From contig LR746272.1 in assembly GCA_902729315.2 (NCBI GenBank), forward strand, positions 11,526,327 through 11,590,326: a stretch of DNA of 64,000 nt, written 5' to 3'. The translations under genes were made by a program, and so were the position numbers. The notes beneath the pieces were generated by a model. The model worked only from the letters and a program-made list of their open reading frames with translations, did no database searches and was not told the DNA's origin. Shown here piece by piece: positions 1 through 12,894 of this stretch. Each line of letters begins with the position of its first letter. The stretch's first letter is position 1. Source of the DNA: Spirodela intermedia (lineage: Eukaryota > Streptophyta > Magnoliopsida > Alismatales > Araceae).

Positions 1-517
1 GGCGGACGCCTCGCCATTGCCTCGCGCTCGTAATCTCCGTGTGCCGAGGGTGGGAAACTTGGCGGCGGTGGGCGTCACGTGGGGAGGTGGGAGCGCTGAC
101 TGAGAGACCCCACGCACGCACGACGAACGCGTAGCCGGTCAGAACTACCCGCGTGATATCAAGGTGCGGGTGCCAGCGCTCTTGCGACCTCTACGAGCCC
201 CCATCTGCCATTGATATCCGGTCGCGGGGGGGGGGCAGGGGATGGATACGTTTCCATAGAATTTTTTGTTGGTATCCTAAAAGTCGCCAGGGAATTGGGC
301 GGAGCAGACGACCTGATGCTGCGAAACTCTCGTCTCTTCCTGTTTCCTCCTCTTCTATTTCGTCCCGTGTATCCGGTCGACGGAAGGAAATTGAATCTGT
401 TTGCGTCAGGCATATAGTCTCTCCTTCTCCTCGTTCCCCTCCATATGCTGGTTGCTTCCAGATAAGTGGAATTCGAGAACTCTAATCACCGGATAGGCTG
501 GATCGCCCACCGTCGAG
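1..517 (+). other. 5' flank and leader of the IST1-like gene
   Basis: No convincing coding sequence. The stretch leads into the ATG at 518 and probably holds the proximal promoter and 5' UTR of the IST1-like gene. A G-rich run lies near 223-241. The short open frames here overlap on both strands and match no family I know. Confidence 0.5.
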
Positions 518-3500
518 ATGTTGCCGAGGAGCTTTAAGGCGGCGAAATGGTAAAGCTTGATTACCCGTCTGAATTACCTTCTGGTTCTTCCTCCTTTTTG
601 ATATTCGCACCAAGCCGACATCTGTTCTTCTTAATTGAATCCAAACAAGAGAGAATGTTCCACTCGACGGATTGGTTTGTTTAGACTCTTCTTGTTGGTG
701 GAAGATGGTCGGTATTCTTTTTGGATAAAATTTACCCTTGTTTGACGACAATTGTGTTTCTTGTGGAATCGTCGACAGCAAGACGTCTCTGAAGCTCGCG
801 GTTTCTCGAATAAAGGTTCTCAAGAACAAAAAGGATGTCCAGGTGAAGCAGATGAGGAAGGATCTTGCACAGCTTCTCAAAACAGGCGAGGACCAGACAG
901 CTCGTATCCGGGTTAGTGCTACATAGACCTTCTTTGGCCTCATTATGCTCAAATGTCTGGTATTTATTTCAGAATTATTAGTCAATGCTTTCATCTAGCT
1001 GGATTTTTCTCAGCCTGAGAGCATTAATGACAGTGAGAAGAATGAATTCGTACCTAGGAGGTGATTGGAAATAAAAATGGCCGTCGAAAAAGGGATCCAT
1101 TCTTTTAGCGATCTTGGATATGAAGTGAGATCCAAAGATCTAGTGTGAGTTAATACTTTCCAGTTGAAGATCTGCATCTCATGGATAATTGTTGGATGAA
1201 GTTTTCTAATCTGCGAATGATCAATATTTTCAGTTAAATGATAATGGTACCCGTAAAATTTTGTGGTTTCTGGACAAACATCATCTCTCTGTGTCAGCAA
1301 TATCACTCGTATTGCATGGAGGTCGATGCCTGCATTAGGTGCGCAGTGAGATATTAGGTGAAGGGTTTTTTGATCAATGGCATGATAGCAAATCCTACTT
1401 CCTTGCCAACTAGTTGTTGAACTTAGCTCAACCACTGTAGGTTATGATTAATTGCTTTTACGTCGATGATAATCAGTGAAGATTGAGATGCTTCGGTGTT
1501 GCATTATTGATTATTTTACTCTTGAAGGCGCGGTAAACTTCATTTTCAGGTACAGTAGCTATCAATAAATGGTACGGCTCTCTTGTTTATTCATCTTGCC
1601 TGTTTCAACTCCATAATCGTCACTTATGTAGGTGTTTAACCTGTTGGTTCGACTCATAATCTACCGTGTTAAACGGCCAGAAACAGGAAGTTCTTAATTT
1701 GGGTCCGCCAAAGAATTAATGTTTTCCATAGATCCACGTGACAACTCCTTTCCTTGCGGATGAGTACGATGCACAGTTTCCAACGTTCCATCCTCTTGTT
1801 TCCCCATCATCTTAAAAGGAACCCGGGGTGGGGGATAGCTACTGCCCATCGTCTTGGCGACTTGTGCAATACCTACTTCCTACCAAAAATTAAAATGGTG
1901 AGGTCCCAATCTTCTCAACAGCCAGATCTTCAAAAGGAACTCCTGTTGGTCGTTGGGGTTTTTTTTGTGCCGGAACTGTTGCTTCCCTTCATAGGTCCGA
2001 TGCTGCAAGGTCAATGTCCAGATCTAAGATTTAGGAAACGTCTCGTGCAGCCACTCTAAATCTTCCTTGTAATTCAGTGGGAATATCAGTTTCAATATCA
2101 TCGTTAGCGGATTATACAGTATGTGTTTCCACACTGGAGGGAGAAGTCCCAAACCCAGAAGCCGACCAACATCGACCCTGCTGCAGATGCATTTTAGTGG
2201 TAGAGAGATCAACACAGATGAATGGGAAGCCGAGGGGTTCCTTTGATCGAACAGGAAGTTCCCATGTGAATCATCTACCAGATATTATTGACAGAAAAGA
2301 ATTTTAACTGCTTGTCGCTTGCTAAATGCCTGTGCTTCCATTATGCGTGTCTTCAGATGCCCTTCAGTTTTCTATCAGGTTCAATCTGAATTTATAATTA
2401 AAACACCATGTAAACTTTTTTTTTTTTTTACCGGTGCTTCGGTATAACCCATTCAATTGTCTACAGGTGGAAGAAGTCATCCGGGAAGAGAAGACCATGT
2501 CAGCATATGATCTTATTGTGCTATACTGTGAGCTGATTGTGTCACGCTTGCCGATTATTGAATCACAAAAGTACATATTACTGAATCATTTCGTATTTTG
2601 CATTTTGAAAAGTATGTTAAAATGACGACATAGATTCCGTTTCTTTTTGTTTGAGCCGCTCTAACGTGTTGGTTTCTCTTTATATCTCTAGGTTTACCAA
2701 CTCTGTTGTAGGCTGAATTTGGAAAAGATAGTTAAAAAGATTTTTGTGAGAAATGAAGTAAATGACTACTTTAACGATAGGGTTAGATTAAGGAAACATT
2801 TGGAAAAATTCCTCAGCCGAGTTTCGATTCTTATATTTCTTCTGACGCTGCAACAATGCATCGTCCAATAAATTGGATTATAATTGTCTTTCATCGGGTA
2901 GCACTAAGAAAAAGACGTGATAGCCGGGGCATGCCTCTGTAGCATCTTCTCTGGTCTTCTTTCAGCATACAGTCCTGATCTTGTTTTAACTAGCATTTCC
3001 TGTTATTTTATTCTCTCATTATTTGGATTTTTTTCCCCAGGAGATGCCCCATTGACCTTAAGGAGGCAATATCCAGTATTATATATGCCTCACCGAGATG
3101 TGCAGATATACCGGAACTTTTGGATGTTCGCAAGCTCTTTTCAGCCAAGTATGGGAAAGACTTCACTGGGGCAGCGATCGAGGTTCGACCAGATTCTGGT
3201 GTTAACAGTTTGGTAAGCCATAAATGGAAACCTCTTTCCATCTGCTGAAAATAATATCTTAGGAGCATGATTATGTGCTTCGAGTTTGAGTATTTTTTAG
3301 CCCTTATTTTTGACGTTCAGTTTGTTTATATGCTTTTAGATTATCGAGAAGTTATCAGCAAGAGCTCCTGACACCGATACAAAAATCAAGGTTTTGACCG
3401 AAGTTGCTCAGGAACACAAAATAAATTGGGAGCCTACGGCATTTGAAGAAAATATTGAGGTTCATCAAATGGATCTGCTGGTAACGTAATTTCTGTGTTC

Positions 3501-6353
3501 CATTTGTCTCATCCAAGGTTATTTCCTAATTGAATGGAACAAATAATGATCCCTATCTTTTTGTGCCTTAATAGAATGGACCTACATCTTTTACAAGTAG
3601 TTCGGCCTTGGAATCTTCTAGCATCCGATCTCGACCTTCTCCTGTACAAATGCAAGAAGCAGCTACCAAGGCCCATGAAAGAGATGTGAACAGTTCCTCG
3701 GCTGGTTTCAATTCCTCTTCGCTTCCTGCTTCGGTGGAAACCTATTCTCAGCCTGGAACACGAGCCACAGGTATAAATTGGTTTTTTTTTCCTCGTCGTA
3801 GTCCCACCTTCATATATTTTAATTATCCAGTTCACTCTAATCTGATCATGCAAATGATATTATGATTGCGTTCGGCTCCTTTTAGGAAGGACGCACGATG
3901 TGGGTGAACCCACTCACTCAAACTATACGGAAGAGGAGGCTTCTTTGAGTCGTCAGAAGTGGCCATTGCAATTCAAAGATGCAACATCTGCTGCTCAGGC
4001 AGCTGCTGAATCAGCAGAACGGGCGAGTATGGCTGCCAGGGCTGCAGCCGAGCTTGCATCCCGTGGAGAATTTTGTGAGTATTCCAATATCCCCCCTGAA
4101 CCATACACTCACGGATCCAGATACGAAGCTAGAAACTTGACGGCTTCAAAATCACAAGAATCACAGCATAGAGACACAATGGATAGGAGTCATAAAACGG
4201 ATGAAGCGAGTTCTGCAAGTAAAAGGATTCGGAATGTTGTGGGAGGTGTAACTGAGCACGATCAAGCCGCGAGAGATGACAGAAGAGTAAGTGACAGCTA
4301 TACAAACCCTAGAAGAGATAGTTCATCTGAGGATGATGCCGAAGAAGTGCCCCAGCGAATCAACAAAACCAGCAAGGATGGCTCTCTTGGCGGTGAAACT
4401 GCAGAAAGGCATACCATCAGACCTGTTTACTCTCCTTTTGTGAACCATTCGGATGATGAAGATGTTTCTGTTTCAGATGTCCGAAATTCAGATAGCTCCA
4501 CTCCAAGAAGCGTCAATGCAGACTCTGTCCACCAGAACTTCAAGAATGAAGATCATCCCGATAGTTCTGACGCACGTCAAGAGGGGATTGAGAGGAAGCT
4601 TAGAAAAGCTTCATCTTCTCGTTCCAGTAGCATTGATCCTGAGACCGTTTGGGATTCTCCCATGAGAAAGAAGTCCTTTGATCAAAATATCTTGTTTAGT
4701 TCAGCCCAAGAGATCAATCAAAGCGGTTATAATAATGATCATCCTGCTCTTTTTGACCCATCTGATTCAGACAATGAGGAACATTTGGACATAGACCACA
4801 TTTTTCAAAGGCATGAATCAGATTTTCATGGAACATCGTTGGGTGTGGACAGTTCTACTCGTCACAAACAGAGAAGTGGATTTAATGAGGATGGCTCGCG
4901 TTCCTTGCATTATTTGTCAACACAGCCTGTTGAATCTTCTGGGAGACTTCACGGGGAGACCAGTTTGTCACCACGCGATGCTGTGGCTTACAAAGAAACT
5001 GGCTCAGATAGTGAAGATGAGACTTGTGAAGTCCGTGACAGCGGAGATAAGGCTTCAAACGCTCTGTACCGCAATCAGAACATGGGATCATCGTTAAAAT
5101 CCCCAGTGAGGGAAAACAGATCCGATAAATTTTTACTATCTCCTACTGCTGCATATTCCGAGCCCCATTCGAGTAATGAAAGTGGTGAGGGACTGAAGTT
5201 GGGAAGGCTAACTGGTGGACTAAAAAACAAAGGTTATTCTCGCCCTTTTTTCCTTTCAAGCCCTGTGGTTAATGAGTTCCTTCCATCAGAAACTTCAACC
5301 AGCGATTCTTCTGAAAAACCAACGGCTTCCCCACTAGACAAGATGGCAGCATTTTCTAGTGTCCAGAAGCTATCTCCCAAAACAAATGAGTCGAGGCCAA
5401 GGCCCCTGAAAGCTTATGTTTCAGACAGTAGTGATTCTGATGATCTCGAACAACATCCTGCATCTGAAAGGAGTGGACGTGGCAGTGTTGGCTCTCTTTT
5501 ATCAACATCAAGATCAGATGATCATCACCTTGCCGACGAAAAGAAAAAGTTTTCAAGCACATTCATGAGACAAGGTTGTGATGAGCTCGATCAGGAGATA
5601 TCTTATCAGAGACCAGTGGGGAGATCTCCGAGGAAATCGAGTCATACCCTTCCAGCAACCTCCATTGACAAGTATTCTGTGAAGGAGACTCTATCGCCTC
5701 CTGGGAAACAGGACCTTAGAGGTGCTCCTGCTTCCATTCTGTCTGACCAAAAACCAGAGGATACCAGAGCAGGACCCTCCAATGTTGAGAAGACATCTGG
5801 GCGCACCGACATTTATGATAAGAAATCACCTATCAAAACTAGCAAGGGTTCAAAACCAATTGCAATCTCCTACTTTGACGAGGACGAAAATGAGGACGAG
5901 GTGGTGTTCCCGCCTCGAAGAGCCCTTGGAAGTGTTGGCATTAGAAGTGGCAGGGTCTCTCAGAGAACCAGAAGTCCGAGAGTTGACCAGGTCTCGAGCT
6001 CACGTCGTGACTCAGGGACTCCTGACTCAGAAACAACTGCTCTGCCACCAACCATCAGTGTTAAATCAGAGACGACTCCATCTCCTCGACAGCATCAGGA
6101 AACCACGGTTTCGGTGCAAAAGGACAGCTCGGGATCATCAAAAAGCAGCTTACCTCTCAAGGGTTCATCTCCGACTGTTTCAAAACAAACTGGCCTACAG
6201 GGAAAGATTGACACTCAGAAGCCGTCTGAACTGGAGAAGGGTTCTATCTCACGAGAGGGATCGATCGGGGGTGCTCCACATGTTCATCCAAGACTCCCTG
6301 ACTATGAGACACTGGCGGCCCACTTCCACTCACTCCGCTCAAATCGACGATGA
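518..6353 (+). CDS. IST1-like protein (regulator of Vps4 / ESCRT-III, long-tailed plant form)
   Basis: Joined exons 518-549, 779-911, 2467-2570, 3041-3212, 3340-3480, 3575-3770 and 3886-6353 give 1,081 codons plus stop with consistent phases. IST1 proteins bind ESCRT-III and Vps4 and modulate membrane scission at multivesicular bodies. Residues about 9-170 form the IST1 helical domain: basic first helix (KVLKNKKDVQVKQMRKDLAQ), then YDLIVLYCELIVSRLP, CPIDLKEAISSIIYASPRC and LLDVRKLFSAKYGKDF. The last exon encodes about 820 residues, mostly low-complexity and rich in Ser, Asp and Glu, with an alanine-rich helix (SAAQAAAESAERASMAARAA) just after its start. The extreme C terminus (LPDYETLAAHFHSLRSNRR) resembles a MIT-interacting motif. 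The first coding exon is only 32 nt. Introns 1 and 2 contain no recognised gene. The family call is firm; the paralog within the plant IST1-like group is not resolved. Confidence 0.88.
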
Positions 6354-8578
6354 GGAGAATTCTCGATGGTTTCGTATTTCAACGTCGGGCAATAATATAA
6401 AACACTTGGGTCTGACGATGTGAACCCATATGTTTCCTTCACCAATCTATTCATGGATGTGCCGCACCGTTCATCTAAATCCTGTGCTTGACGTTTTGTC
6501 AGGTGAATATAAATTGTCGGTTGTCATTTGGTTCAACTCTCGTTGACATGGAGGACACCAGGAGGTACACCCCTTAAATCGAGATCGGCTGCTGCAGAGG
6601 ATTATTTTTTTCAAGATTCCGCAAAAATAATGCGATGAGAGGCTGATCCCCGTAAGAAACCTGAAAAAACAGGCAATGGTGGTTCCTGTCGGGGCCTAGA
6701 GTGAAACGGAAGATGGGCTGGGTTCCCTTCCTGTTCTTGCTAGCCACGGTCTGGGGCGGGGAATCTTTGGACGGCAGGAGAGAATCTGTCAGTCTTCCGG
6801 GCTGCTAGTCCTCAGGTTTCAGAACCTGGGCGAGGCCCGGGAGCAGTTTGATGCAGAAACCAGGGGACCTGCTGCGATATCAAGTGACTCCGGCTCTCCA
6901 GACCAGTCGACCCCCCCACCACGTCCGTCCTGTTCACCGCGGGCAGATTGGAAGACTAACTGGCCTTCCAAACCCCCACCGCGTGGAAATGGCAAGCCTG
7001 GCGGCGGGCCCTGACGGAATGGCAGCCCTCCCCAGGGCACTCTGCGTCTGACAGCCCTGCGAGCCCACACCAACCGCGGCAGCGGCGGCGGCGGCGGTAA
7101 CCGTGGACCAGGGAGGAGGACGGGATGGGATTTGGTGGGCCGGCTTTCGATCTGCAAATCTCGACCGAGCAATCAAGCCCACGCCCGGACCGACGGCCGA
7201 GGGACATCGAATCCAGTGGGCGACAAGGCCGTGGCCGGCCGGACATCGCCGGAAAGGCACAGTCTCCAGTGGCGCCGACGGCCTGGCCTCGGTCTGCCCG
7301 CAAGATGGATGTGGCATGGTGCCCAGCAAGAGAGAGAGAGATCCCCACTGTGTCATGCTCAAATGAGATCACAGGGGGAAAAAAACAACAGTTCTTTCCT
7401 GGGGGAAGAATTGGAGAGAACAGGGATGTGGCGAGGAGGAGGAGGCCGGAGCTTCCACGGGGGACCCCCGTTGGCTATGGCGGCAAGCCGAGTCGCGGAC
7501 GTTACGATTCCCCGGCCTAGAGAATCGCGGGGACGGATGGCCCGCGGCCAGGCTTTGCTGGACGGACGGCAGAGATTCGCTGCCACGCATCAGCTGTTGC
7601 AGAGTTAGTTTTGCGTGTACGCCATCTCCCTCCGCTCCGGCGGCCGCCCGCTCGCCGGCCGTCGGTGCACCTCGTCATCATCGGACGGTTAGGTTTACGG
7701 ATAAGCCGACTCGTCCGTCGGCGAGTCGGTCGACTCGCCAATCAGAACGTGGTTTAACTCGGGAGACCGAGCTCTGCCGGGCAGTAATGGGAGAGCCCCT
7801 GAAGTCTGCTTTGGGAAGCGTGAGGTTGAATTGAACAGTCCGTGGGCATGGTCCCGTGGAAATTTTCCTTCTTTCCTCGGTCTCGTACGGGCTACCAGGG
7901 ATAGAGAGAGAGAGAGAGAGAGAGGGGCCGTCGTCGTGAAGGGTTCTCGTGAGCTCCCCAGTCTCCTACGATCCTATCGACTGCGACGAAAAGACAAGAT
8001 ATAGGGGGGAGGGGAAGGTGGGCGGAACAGAGAGACCAGAGGACGGAGGAAAGCGTCTCTCTTACTCCGGACTGCCCTTCCCATGTGGGTTGTCCAATGT
8101 AAGTAGTCCCCGACGACTGAAGGCTTCTTGGAGCTCTCAGGTGTCTGTCTGGGAGCCTTCACAATAGCCCCCATGGTGGCCTGAGAGAACCTAACGGTAC
8201 CAGTAGTTTCGTCCTCTTCTTCTTCCTCTTCCTTGGACTCTTTTCTTCCTAGTATTCAAGTCCTCTTCGTGGAGGCTCCCTCCCTGTGAACTTGATCATC
8301 CTAGGCGCCTTACCGATCCTCTTTGGAGGGGGGTCGGTTCAGATCCTTCGAAAGAAGGGTGGCGAGACGCCTGAGGCTATTTCTCGCACTCGCTTTTGTG
8401 TCTCTCCCCGGCTTTCTGTCTCGCCTGGTTGAGGATCCCGATCCTTCCCGTCGTTTCACACACCACCGGAAAGCAGCGTTCGAGATCAGATCAACTCTTC
8501 AAGAGACGCGAGAGAAAGAAGAGGAGGCGGGGAAGGAGGAAAGATTGGAGGAGAAAGGGCTGTTGTATCGTTTTGAGG
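6354..8578. other. Intergenic region: IST1-like 3' UTR and Dof promoter/5' UTR
   Basis: No gene recognised. From about 6800 to 7750 the DNA is GC-rich and has overlapping open frames on both strands, as expected from base composition alone. The part after about 7900 is probably Dof promoter and leader; no ATG occurs between about 8300 and the Dof start at 8579. Confidence 0.5.
7903..7924. repeat. (AG)n microsatellite upstream of the Dof gene
   Basis: Eleven uninterrupted AG units. GA/CT tracts are common near plant transcription starts and can bind BBR/BPC GAGA factors, so this may lie in the Dof promoter or leader. Confidence 0.85.
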
Positions 8579-9334
8579 ATGAAAGATCCGTCGGCAGCGG
8601 CATTCCAAGCAGCGATCAAGGCGCCTAAGTTCCCGCAGGAAGAGCAGCACCTCAGGTGCCCCCGCTGCGACTCCACCAACACCAAGTTTTGCTATTACAA
8701 CAACTACAACCTCTCCCAGCCCCGCCACTTCTGCAAGGACTGCCGCCGGTACTGGACCAAGGGTGGCGCCCTCCGCAACATCCCCGTCGGCGGCGGTACC
8801 CGCAAGAACTCTAAGCGCAGCGCCCCCTCTTCATCGTCCTCCAGTTCCCACACCAAGCGGTCGATCAGCTCTCCGTCTCCCGCGGCCGCCACCCATGCAG
8901 CAGCCGAAGCGGGAGAGACGGGCGCCGCCTCGTCAATATCCACTCTCCAATTTCCAAAGCTCGAGACTATTCCCTCGGTATACTCTTCCACCGACGCCGA
9001 TCGCCAGTTGCTGGACTTCACTGGGAGCTTCAGCTCGCTGCTCACTTCCCACGGGCACTTCGGGAGTCTCCTTGACAATTTCCATGCGGGGGGGGCGGGA
9101 GTCCTCGGGCTACCAGGAACCATCGACATGGGAAGGCCGATCGGGAATCCTTCTCTCGACCTGCACAGCCCCGGCGATGGCGGAGACATAAGCGGCGGCA
9201 CCCCGGCGGCGGAGCCTCAGCAAGCGCCTCTTGGTGATAACCTTCTGGGTTTGCCGGCGGACAGTAGCTGCTGGAGTGGCAGCAGCGGCTGGTCCGATCT
9301 CTCCATTTACACTCCAGGTTCGAATTTCCAGTGA
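8579..9334 (+). CDS. Dof-type zinc finger transcription factor
   Basis: Single-exon CDS of 251 codons plus stop. Dof factors are plant-specific nuclear proteins that bind AAAG cores. The Dof domain is near the N terminus: Cys27, Cys30, Cys52 and Cys55 make the CX2CX21CX2C finger, followed by the [20 protein letters not shown] signature. A basic Ser-rich stretch ([20 protein letters not shown]) and an Ala/Ser linker follow. The C terminus ends [16 protein letters not shown], a tail typical of one Dof subgroup. The start is the first ATG after a long GA-rich leader; the same frame stays open to about 8396 but has no ATG there. CDS GC content is high, while the downstream DNA becomes AT-richer. 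Which Dof paralog it is cannot be said from this alone. Confidence 0.93.
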   Translation: MKDPSAAAFQAAIKAPKFPQEEQHLRCPRCDSTNTKFCYYNNYNLSQPRHFCKDCRRYWTKGGALRNIPVGGGTRKNSKRSAPSSSSSSSHTKRSISSPSPAAATHAAAEAGETGAASSISTLQFPKLETIPSVYSSTDADRQLLDFTGSFSSLLTSHGHFGSLLDNFHAGGAGVLGLPGTIDMGRPIGNPSLDLHSPGDGGDISGGTPAAEPQQAPLGDNLLGLPADSSCWSGSSGWSDLSIYTPGSNFQ

Positions 9335-12300
9335 AATAAAGAAAAAAGCGGAAACATCTCCTTGCATATTAGAAAAGATGGCGAGAAGAACACCATCATG
9401 CCTTCGTAGTTTGCCTTCTTGGCGAACTGGCTGTTTCCTGGTATATTCTTGACATATTTGTGGACAGAAATTATAGTACTAGGTGAATTAGGATGCACAC
9501 GGTGGATGCCGGTTTCTGTGGAGATATGGAGAATAATCTTCTGACATAGTTCCCATCGTCAATTCATCGGCTTCCTCCTGGTTACATTGGAGAACCGCCC
9601 AAGCGATAGATCCGATATAACACTTAGTGGCCGCGATGAGGGGTTCCGACTGCCTTCCGTGGTGGACTCGTGGGGAGGGACGCCATGGAAAATTCCTTCT
9701 GCTTCCTATTCCTCCTGGTCGCGTCATTTCCTTTTTTAAATCCGGCAGCTTGCGTCTACCTCTCCCGGCCGTCTCTCCATGTTCTTTCAGTTGTTCCATC
9801 TGATAGCGATGGCGGCGATGGGCTAGAGTCACCGGTGCCTCCTGTTGTTGTCGTCAGCAGATGTTCCTCCACCTGTGTCGACTACCCACAATGGCGATAA
9901 GGCCCCCCTCCCCCACGCGGCGGGCATTAGAGCAATCCGGCAGCCTTCAAGGTGGCGCTGCCGGTCCCCGCCATCGTCTCCCATCCCAATCACGCTCCCC
10001 GCGTGCAACCTCCCAAAGCCATATCCTCTCACGACCAAACTTCGGATGGGAAGGCGTCCGCCGGGTCATGGTCTGCAGCTTCTCCTCCGGCACGCTCTGC
10101 AGAGCCTGGCCAGCGTGACCCCCGCCCCCTCGTGGCCCACGCGTCCTTCTCCCGCCGCGGGTGTGTGCCGACGTGTTCGCGCGATGCAGCTCCGCGAATT
10201 TCCGCACGGCGCGTGGTCGTACGTGCCCGGCGCAGTTCTGTTCGTTCGCGCACGCTGCAGTTCAGCTCGTTTCCCGTGCGGCGCATCGAGCGTGGCACCC
10301 ACTCGCGCCGGTGGCGCGCATGCGGCGCCGGCGAGGCGCCAACGCCGCTACGTAACCGGCGCAAGTGCGCGCCACGCGGTTGGACGAGGGGCCACGCGCG
10401 CTGCGCCGCCCTACGGTTCCCATAGTTCTCACCTCGCGCCGTGAATCGGAACAGATTCTGAAGCACGGGGGGACTTTCGCAGCTGGCTGGGTCCAGCCTC
10501 GTCAACGAATGAAATATATCCTCCCTCGAGACAAAAGAGGCCGAACGAATCTCGCTGCAATTTGCTGTCGGGTTCCATCATCAGTTTTCTACTTCATTCA
10601 GACCACTGCACATCCCCCTCTCTCTCTATCTCTTCCTCGCTGGTGGCGCAGCAGTTGTTGACGGTCCTCATCGCCGAGTCACGGTGTCGTCACCCTGGGT
10701 ACGAATAGAGCGGCGACTCACCGACCCGCGAGAGTCTCAACCGCGTCCATCTATGTTGGTGCAATAAAAATATGGGGGTTCTTGGAAGACGGAGCCTACG
10801 AGGGGTCTAGTGAGATGATGTCGGCCGAGGTGGGCATTTTCAACTCAGGTAATTCACGCGTGCGCTTCGCCCTCACACGTCAAGGCCACACGTGTTTCTT
10901 AAAATAACCCTCGTTGAATCCAATCGGTAAGTACGTCAGAAATTAGTATGACCCCGGCGTAGCTCACAGGTGAGCTAAGTACGCGAGCTAAATATGAACT
11001 GGTGAGAGATACAAAAAATAATCGAGACATTTTGGTAAAAATCGATGAATCTTTGACCTGGGTCGACCGATAATAAGATTTAAGACGGGTGGAAATCGAC
11101 GTAGATATCACCCGTCGTCAAAAGTTTCCAGTTTTCCACTGAACTTCGTTTATTTTCTTCTCCCAACGTGGGGGCACAGATAGTGAAAGCAATAGTGCCC
11201 AGTAAATGTGCACTCTACTTGTAAATGACGACTAGAACCATGTCTATCTGCAAACGGGTATACATTGTCGTAGAGTTCTCTCCCTCTCTCTCTCTCTCTC
11301 TCTCTCCCCTCCTCTCCGCACACGCAGCCCCGTAGGTTTGATTCTCATCTCTCCTTCCCTCCTTTCTCTTCCCCTCTGTCTGTCTGTTCCCGTCGCCGCG
11401 TCTTCACACTCACTCGAACAGCCAATGTAAGCGCATGCAAAAGCATCAAGCTCTCGTCGGGGTTCAGGATGGGAAGATCCTCGCCACTGATACGCCTGCC
11501 AACGGCGCTTCGGCGACCAATGTCAATGGCAGTGACCCGCTACAATGCCGACCTTCAGCCTCTCCTTCCCAACATCCCCGATCTTCTGACGCCTCCGCGG
11601 ATTCCGGGGGGAGACGGCGAGATTTTCATCAAAAGGGGTGGATGCCCCTTCGGGGAAAGAGGCGGCGCCGCCCCGGCGACTCGAGCAGCCGCCCGCCGCC
11701 CCAGCGACGTTTATCCTTCCCAACCCTTCTGACAGCCGTCTCCATGACCTTCCCACTTCCTTGGGCCTCACTCAAATCCCTTATCGGGTGGCCCAATAGC
11801 TGTGTAAAAATGGGCCAGGTGCACCCGACGTGGGCTGCTTACCGGGCTGGGCAGGGAAATATGAGCCAGATTCAAATGGGCCCAACTGGTGGGCTTAGGG
11901 ATAATATGGTCATTTTAAAATTAATATAAAATAATATTAATATAGTAATTTTCCCGAGGGGGGGAGGAAGCTGGAGGTAAAACCGGACGTCACCTGAAAA
12001 GGCGGCATCTCGTCGCGTTCGTGAAGAACTGGCGAGAGAAAGTACGCATTGATGCACACTGGGGAGGTGCGTACTCACGCATATATGGTCGCTGTTTGGG
12101 GAGACCAATTGGTTTTGTCGTTCGTTATATGATGGCCGCTCTCGCCCCCTTCTTCTTATATGTGGGTGCCTGTTCTCAGTGGACATCGATGCGTATTGTA
12201 TCGGGATTCTCTGATGACGCACGATGTCTTAGATTCCTTTGGAGCCAGTTGCCCTCGTGTGCTCATATTTTTTACCCACCTTTCTCCGCCGCCTCCGCTT

Positions 12301-12894
12301 CTCTCTCTCTCTCTCTCTCTCTCGGCTGTGTTTCCGTCTGGCTGACTCTCACTCTCACTCCCTCTCACTCCCTCTCTTCCGTTTCCCTTAGTACCCGGTT
12401 CGCATTCCCGACGCCGAGCATTGTTGTCCTCCCCGCTGCCTCTGTAAGGTTTTCCATGCTTGTTTCCCTTGCGCCTGCCTTCTTCCTTAGGGTGCCTCTT
12501 CCTGCTCTCCATCAGCTTCCGCACGCCTGATGCAGCTGCAATATCGCCCGAGAGGAATGGAGGAGAAAGAGGAAGAAATCGAGAAGGAAATCGTGAGAAA
12601 GAAGAGCTGGAATGGCGGAATTTCTTAACCCGGAGCCTTCTGCTTATCTCACCATCTCTCTGCTCCCGATTTTTCATCTTCTTCTAGATTCCTGCTCCTC
12701 GCAACATTTTGCTCTAGATTCCCTCCTGAATCTTCTGGTCCTTCCAAGTTCATCTAGGTTATGCACCTAGTGCGTCCCATCTCCCAGAGTTTTTTTCCCC
12801 AAACCCATTTTGTTTGGAATAACCTGCTGGAAGGCCTTATGCATCAGATTAGTGAGAGTCCGCTGAGTTTAAAGTCGTCGGAATAGATTCAGAC
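9335..12894. other. Long intergenic region between Dof and PWWP genes
   Basis: No firm gene. About 9900-10450 is very GC- and CpG-rich and open on both strands, without family similarity. A small frame at 9685-9900 starts with a signal-peptide-like hydrophobic segment (ENSFCFLFLLVASFPFL) but has no known homolog to me. 10,800-11,280 is AT-richer and featureless. The GC-rich frames at 11,435-11,930 look accidental. From about 12,250 the DNA is CT-rich and probably forms the PWWP gene's leader. Confidence 0.5.
11285..11307. repeat. (CT)n microsatellite
   Basis: Uninterrupted TC/CT dinucleotide run within a pyrimidine-rich stretch. A second, shorter CT run lies at about 12,301-12,322, nearer the PWWP start codon. 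Confidence 0.85.

Noticed and set aside
1754-2307. ORFs within intron 2 of the IST1-like gene
   Set aside because: No recognisable domain; the flanking exons splice in phase without them.
4453-6423. Several alternate-frame ORFs inside the IST1-like last exon (for example 5722-6423)
   Set aside because: Shadows of a long biased coding exon; composition (Arg/Leu/His rich) and lack of family similarity show they are not genes.
6819-7608. GC-rich ORFs on both strands between the IST1-like and Dof genes
   Set aside because: Mutually overlapping, low complexity, no splice logic or homology; explained by base composition.
8396-8578. N-terminal extension of the Dof protein
   Set aside because: The frame is open but contains no ATG before 8579, and the extension has no Dof-family similarity.
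8704-9201. Long antisense ORF over the Dof gene
   Set aside because: High-GC codon bias of the Dof exon keeps the reverse frame open; no known domain.
9845-10505. Overlapping Arg/Ala/Pro-rich ORFs
   Set aside because: Open in several frames at once because stops are rare in CpG-rich DNA; no domain recognised.
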